Shown here piece after piece: positions 60,206 to 64,000 of a stretch of DNA of 64,000 nucleotides. Position 1 is the stretch's first letter. The number at the start of each line of letters is the position of its first letter. Location of the stretch: contig NZ_JACVAE010000001.1 in the NCBI RefSeq assembly GCF_014851675.1, positions 310,001-374,000 on the forward strand, given 5' to 3'. The stretch comes from Rhizobium sp. ARZ01. GTDB lineage: Bacteria; Pseudomonadota; Alphaproteobacteria; Rhizobiales; Rhizobiaceae. The translations under genes were made by a program, and so were the position numbers. Below the pieces are notes generated by a model, which was given only the letters and a program-made list of their open reading frames with translations, was not told the DNA's origin and did not search any database.

Positions 60206-60222
60206 TCCAGGCGCCCCAGCCA
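60206..60222 (+). repeat. Right attachment repeat
   Basis: Exact copy of the 17-base tRNA-Gln end (TCCAGGCGCCCCAGCCA). It defines the right boundary of the island; the flanking bases on both sides differ from the left copy. Confidence 0.85.
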
Positions 60223-60553
60223 TCTCTTCTGGCGTCAGCAAAATCAATGTTTTATTAGGTGGTGGTACCTCCTTTTTCCCCTCTGGATTCGGGGAAGCAA
60301 CGTGACGATCAACGAATGAGGACGCTCCGCACGTACGGACAACTTGCCCCAAACCTTCATTGTCGACTTGAAGCCAGCCGACGAGGCGTTGGTGGCAATG
60401 AAGATGATCCCGGCGAACCCACTGCCCTGTTTGTTCGCAATGTCAAGATTTTTCATCCACCCCGTAGCTACGCGGAGGTTCAGGCTTGAGAAGTTTCACT
60501 GACAATAATATGGCCTGAGCCAAGATGTTGGGTATCCCTTACGAGCCGTCCGA
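60223..60553. other. Region between the attachment site and the MarR gene
   Basis: About 330 bases in which I see no convincing gene. Short open frames exist on both strands but lack ribosome sites and domain features. It may be remnant sequence from earlier insertions at the same tRNA. Confidence 0.4.
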
Positions 60554-60979
60554 ATGACCAATGCCAGTAATGTCAAACTCCTCCAGATCATTTCCACTCT
60601 CCGCAGGGGCGGGGAGCAGATGCCAATCCAGATGGCGCACGTGTTCCTGGCCATCATGGCACGTCCCGGCACCACAATGGCCAATCTCGCGGACGAGGTA
60701 GGCATCTCTCAGGCATCCTGCTCGCGCTCTGTCGCGGCACTGGGCGACTGGCACAGGCTGGGCAAACCGGGATATGGTCTCATTGAGACCGCGCCTGACC
60801 CGAAGGAGGGGCGCAGAATGATCATGTTCCTCAGCCCGAAGGGTCGCCAGCTCGCGCGCCAACTCCTCATCACTGTAGACCCTGACAATGTAGTCGAGGA
60901 TTCCCACTTTCCGAGCGCGAAGGAATACCTTAACGGTGCATACTATAAGCGTTTGAGTGAAACACCAATCAAGCGTTGA
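60554..60979 (+). CDS. MarR-like winged-helix regulator
   Basis: A 141-residue protein. The winged helix is VFLAIMARPGTTMANLADEVGISQASCSRSVAALGDW, with the wing GLIETAPDPKEGRRMIMFLSPKGRQLARQLL, as in MarR-type regulators common in alphaproteobacterial phages and islands. It lies 330 bases beyond the right attachment repeat, so it may belong to a second accessory segment. The target is unknown. Confidence 0.82.
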   Translation: MTNASNVKLLQIISTLRRGGEQMPIQMAHVFLAIMARPGTTMANLADEVGISQASCSRSVAALGDWHRLGKPGYGLIETAPDPKEGRRMIMFLSPKGRQLARQLLITVDPDNVVEDSHFPSAKEYLNGAYYKRLSETPIKR

Positions 60980-61099
60980 TGCGTGGACGGTCACGCTGGC
61001 GAACGAAGAGACGGCACCTTCACTGCCTTCACACACGCTTTCAGTTGCTCTTGCTTCAGCCCACCGAGGCACACTTTCGCGGCCAATCTCTGTGCGAAC

Positions 61100-62326
61100 T
61101 CATTCCGTACCACGGAGCGTATCATTTCGTGCAGAACCGAGCGCCAGGTGGCCCAAAATCATGAAGCCGGCCAGGCCCAGGCCGCCAAGCGCCGCAGTTA
61201 TGGCAAGTGATACTGTCATGCTGAAGTTTTCGGTCAGGGCGGCGAAAACGAACGGGGCGGCGGCGCCGGCGCTCAGGCGGATCGCTGCCATTTTTCCTGT
61301 GAGGCTGCCGTAGCCGTTTGAGCCGAAGAGATGAAGCGGAAGCGCCCCTTGCGCGATGCTGTTGACGCCGGAGCCAAGGCCCAGCAACAGGGCGAAGACA
61401 GCGGCTCCGGCGATCCACCCTCCGGAGACGAGCAGCGTCACGATGCCGCCGACGATCATCATGGCGGCGAGCGTTGCCAGCGTTGTTGCCGAGAGCCTTT
61501 GACCGAACAGCATGTTGATCAGTCGGCTGAGGACCTGGGAGGGCCCGAAAATGGTGCTGACCATGACCGCCGCTGCGCCAAGGCCGAGTTGGGTGAGCAT
61601 CGGAACCATGTGCACGAGCATCGAGGACAGGGCAAAGCCCTGAAGGGCGAACGCGGCCGACGCCACATAGAAGCCGACCCTGCGCCTATCCGGGCGCAGA
61701 ACGCCATGAACCTCGCGCCGGCCGGTCATTGATTCCGCTCCAGCGTGTTCGACAGGCTTTCGACGCATGACCCAGACGTGAATCGGAGCGCAAACCGCAA
61801 GGTTGAGAACGGCGTAGAACAAGTAGATTTCCCGCCACGTGTACAGGCCGTGCAGGCTCGAGGTGATCGGCCAGAAGAGGGTCGAGGCAAAGCCGCCGAT
61901 CAAGGTCAGATAGGTGATGCTTTTTGCGGCCACCATGGGGCGGAATTGCACGAGCGTGGCGAACGCCGCCTGATACTGGACCATGGACGATGCGACCTCC
62001 AGCAGGATGATCGCGGCGATGAACACGGAAGCCGAGGCGGAATAAGCGCAAAGAGCCAGCGCGAATGCGGCAAACAGCGATCCGAGCGCCATCATGCCCC
62101 GGGCGCCGAAACGATCCATCATGGAGCCCAGCACGGGGGCTGCGAGCCCGCCGACCAGCAGCGCGACCGAAAAGACGGCAAAGACCGCATCGACCGTCCA
62201 TCCCGCTTCCTCGGCCATGTCCGGGGCGAGAATGCTGAAGCTGTAGTAGAGGGTGCCATAGCCGATGATCTGGGTCAGGCCCAGGGCCGCGACGATGGCA
62301 GAAGGCATTCGTTCCTGTTCGGACAT
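61100..62326 (-). CDS. MFS efflux transporter (ArsK-like)
   Basis: A 408-residue major facilitator with 12 expected helices. VAALGLTQIIGYGTLYYSFSILAPDMAEEAGWTVDAVFAVFSVALLVGGLAAPVLGSMMDRFGARGMM covers the first helices and the MFS loop 2-3 motif (DRFGAR). It sits as the last gene of an acr3-arsC operon, the setting of ArsK-type arsenical efflux MFS proteins in Agrobacterium relatives; this assignment is by context and resemblance. It starts 15 bases after arsC. Confidence 0.8.
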   Translation of the reverse strand: MSEQERMPSAIVAALGLTQIIGYGTLYYSFSILAPDMAEEAGWTVDAVFAVFSVALLVGGLAAPVLGSMMDRFGARGMMALGSLFAAFALALCAYSASASVFIAAIILLEVASSMVQYQAAFATLVQFRPMVAAKSITYLTLIGGFASTLFWPITSSLHGLYTWREIYLFYAVLNLAVCAPIHVWVMRRKPVEHAGAESMTGRREVHGVLRPDRRRVGFYVASAAFALQGFALSSMLVHMVPMLTQLGLGAAAVMVSTIFGPSQVLSRLINMLFGQRLSATTLATLAAMMIVGGIVTLLVSGGWIAGAAVFALLLGLGSGVNSIAQGALPLHLFGSNGYGSLTGKMAAIRLSAGAAAPFVFAALTENFSMTVSLAITAALGGLGLAGFMILGHLALGSARNDTLRGTE

Positions 62327-62341
62327 GCTCTCGCTCGCGGG

Positions 62342-62764
62342 TCAGGCTATGCGCTTGCCTTGAGCATCGAGGACGCGCTCGCCGTCCTCCTTCACGAAGG
62401 GGCCTGCGAATGTGTCGGGCAGGATGTCCAGAACCACCTCCGAAGGGCGGCACAGCCGTGTTCCGAGCGGCGTGATGACCAAGGGGCGATTGATCAGGAT
62501 GGGGTGCGCCATCATCGCGTCGATCAGTTGCTCATCGGTCAGGGAATCGTCATCGAGTCCGAGATCGGCGTAGGGTGTGCCCTTCTCTCTGATCGCCTGC
62601 CGTACCGTCAGGCTGGCATCCTTTATCATCGTCGCCAGTTCAGTCCGCGATGGCGGGGTTAGAAGGTACTCGATGACCGTCGGTTCGATGCCGGCATGCC
62701 GGATGAGCGCCAACGTATTGCGCGAGGTGCCGCAATCGGGGTTGTGATAGATCGTGGCATCCAT
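62342..62764 (-). CDS. arsC: Arsenate reductase (glutaredoxin type)
   Basis: A 140-residue ArsC that reduces arsenate to arsenite using glutathione and glutaredoxin. The catalytic Cys11 is in NPDCGTSRNTL; Arg residues in REKGTPY, INRPLVIT and TRLCRPSE match the anion-binding arginines of the E. coli plasmid R773 enzyme. The start is 2 bases after the acr3 stop, so translation is coupled. It supplies arsenite to the pump encoded upstream. Confidence 0.95.
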   Translation of the reverse strand: MDATIYHNPDCGTSRNTLALIRHAGIEPTVIEYLLTPPSRTELATMIKDASLTVRQAIREKGTPYADLGLDDDSLTDEQLIDAMMAHPILINRPLVITPLGTRLCRPSEVVLDILPDTFAGPFVKEDGERVLDAQGKRIA

Positions 62765-62766
62765 GG

Positions 62767-63828
62767 TCAGGCTCTTTCGTCTGCGATCGTCTTCTGGGCG
62801 GCGGGCAAGCCCCGCTCATACCAGCCCTTGCTGCGGTTGACGATCCATACCACGGTGAGCATTACCGGAACCTCTATCAGGACGCCAACCACTGTTGCCA
62901 GCGCTGCGCCCGAGTTGAAGCCGAAGAGACTGATTGCTGCGGCAACCGCGAGTTCAAAGAAGTTCGATGCACCGATCAGGGCTGAGGGGCCGGCAACGCA
63001 ATGCTGCTCGCCGAAGACGCGGTTCAAGAGATAGGCAAGCCCCGCGTTGAAATAGACCTGGATGAGAATTGGGATGGCGAGGAGGGCGATAACCACCGGC
63101 TGGGCGATGATCTGCTGCCCCTGAAAGCCGAACAGCAAGATCAATGTGGTGAGCAGCGCGAGCAGTGAGATCGGCTGAAGCTTGGCGAGCAGGCCAGTCA
63201 ATCGGTCCGGGCTGCCGTCCTTCAGCATCGCGTGTCGAATGACTTGCGCGGCGATCACCGGCAGGACGATGTAAAGCACGACGGACAGGATGAGCGTGCT
63301 CCACGGAACGGTGATCGCCGAGAGGCCGAGCAGCAGCGCCACGATGGGGGCGAAGGCGATGACCATGATGGTGTCGTTAAGGGCGACCTGCGACAGCGTG
63401 AAATGTGGCTCGCCCCTGGTCAGGTTCGACCACACGAACACCATGGCCGTGCACGGCGCGGCGGCGAGAATGACCAGACCTGCGATGTAGGAATCGATCT
63501 GGTCTGCCGGAAGCAGGGGGCGGAACAGCCACCCGATGAAAAGCCAGCCGAGCAACGCCATCGAGAACGGCTTGACGGCCCAGTTGATGAACAGCGTCAC
63601 ACCGATGCCTCGCCAATGGCGCCCAACTTGCCCCAAGGCGGAGAAATCGATCTTCAGCAGCATCGGTACGATCATAAGCCAGATCAGCACCGCGACCGGA
63701 ATGTTGACCCGGGCCAGCTCCGCGCTGCCGATGGTTTGAAAGAAGGCTGGGAAGGCCTGTCCAAGCGCAATGCCGACAACAATGCAGATCGCGACCCAGA
63801 CGGTCAGGTATCGTTCGAATGTGGACAA
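62767..63828 (-). CDS. acr3: Arsenite efflux pump ACR3
   Basis: A 353-residue ACR3-family membrane transporter with ten expected helices, exporting arsenite. The family signature AAPCTAMVFVWS with the essential Cys is clear, along with VPMLLKIDF, VALNDTIMV and GASNFFELAVAAAI. It follows arsR and precedes arsC with a 2-base gap. A typical arsR-acr3-arsC arrangement. Confidence 0.95.
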   Translation of the reverse strand: MSTFERYLTVWVAICIVVGIALGQAFPAFFQTIGSAELARVNIPVAVLIWLMIVPMLLKIDFSALGQVGRHWRGIGVTLFINWAVKPFSMALLGWLFIGWLFRPLLPADQIDSYIAGLVILAAAPCTAMVFVWSNLTRGEPHFTLSQVALNDTIMVIAFAPIVALLLGLSAITVPWSTLILSVVLYIVLPVIAAQVIRHAMLKDGSPDRLTGLLAKLQPISLLALLTTLILLFGFQGQQIIAQPVVIALLAIPILIQVYFNAGLAYLLNRVFGEQHCVAGPSALIGASNFFELAVAAAISLFGFNSGAALATVVGVLIEVPVMLTVVWIVNRSKGWYERGLPAAQKTIADERA

Positions 63829-63877
63829 GATCAGTCTCGAAGTTCACGCATCATCAGGGATGTGGAGATCAGTTCAC

Positions 63878-64000
63878 TCACTGCATCTTCTCCTTCAGGG
63901 CAGGCGAACAACAGACGTTCGAAGCGCCGACAGGAGCGCAGATTTCGGGATGACCGGCACAGCAGTCTTCCATCAGGAAGCGAACCAGTCCCCCAAGCGC
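63878..64000 (-). CDS. arsR: ArsR arsenic regulator, C-terminal fragment
   Basis: The last 40 codons of a gene that runs off the right edge. The residues RFLMEDCCAGHPEICAP and a later SNVCCSPALKE show the Cys-rich tail typical of alphaproteobacterial ArsR arsenite sensors. The DNA-binding part is not in the window. It is the first known gene of the ars operon and probably represses it. Confidence 0.8.
   Translation of the reverse strand, partial: ALGGLVRFLMEDCCAGHPEICAPVGASNVCCSPALKEKMQ

Larger units (their letters stand above)
46709..60222. mobile_element. tRNA-Gln-integrated genomic island (about 13.5 kb)
   Basis: The island is bounded by the 17-bp direct repeats at 46692-46708 and 60206-60222. 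It holds a tyrosine integrase at the right end reading inward, a serine recombinase, an HTH protein, and a type I restriction operon with extra genes as cargo. No conjugation or phage structural genes are seen, so it is an integrative element that is probably mobilised by, or a remnant of, something larger. Both ends carry 13-bp direct repeats that look like integrase arm sites. Confidence 0.85.

Overview
The window reads as chromosomal DNA of a Rhizobiales alphaproteobacterium, most likely the Sinorhizobium/Ensifer group. Support comes from an aa3-type cta (cox) operon, a CcrM-type GANTC methylase with a CtrA-like promoter, an alphaproteobacterial pyruvate phosphate dikinase, ThrB of the aminoglycoside-phosphotransferase-like type, rhizobial lipoproteins, and high GC with strong Shine-Dalgarno sequences. 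The genus is inferred from gene order and protein character; no database search was possible.

Positions 1-46600 are conserved core chromosome. From left to right: a DnaJ-like fragment, a surface lipoprotein and pdxH; a DUF937 protein and a companion; a polysaccharide deacetylase; tldD; an IalB-like secreted protein. The cytochrome aa3 operon ctaC-ctaD-ctaB-(47-aa CoxF-like)-ctaG-ctaE, followed by a DUF983 gene and surf1, has a perfect FNR/FixK-type palindrome just in front of ctaC. Then come ispH-thrB-rnhA, a GNAT gene that runs antisense into rnhA, peroxiredoxin, a DsbD-N-like protein, yqgE, a 7TMR-PAS-GGDEF-EAL protein with a degenerate GGDEF site, an M16 peptidase and thrC. Next are a lipid kinase, an ArsR-type regulator divergent from two small ferredoxin-fold genes, ccrM, mutY, a DUF721 gene, a lipid-anchored DsbA-like protein, smc and ppdK, then small envelope proteins, an MBL-fold hydrolase and a cupin.

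Positions 46634-46708 hold a tRNA-Gln(UUG) gene whose last 17 bases recur at 60206-60222. Between the copies lies a 13.5-kb integrated island. It carries a tightly overlapping five-gene operon: hsdM, hsdS, a DUF6615-like protein with a possible nuclease motif, an unrecognised 147-aa protein, and hsdR. A membrane-anchored protein of unknown function follows. The rest is a small serine recombinase with GGTTCG inverted repeats at its promoter, two unknown small genes, an HTH protein and a tyrosine integrase at the far end. Both island ends carry 13-bp direct repeats (two copies at the left, three at the right), placed like integrase arm-type sites. The modified type I restriction operon is the best candidate for a little-described defence system here.

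Positions 60223-64000, beyond the island, hold a MarR-like regulator and an arsenic resistance operon read leftwards: arsR (cut by the window edge), acr3, arsC and an ArsK-like MFS transporter.
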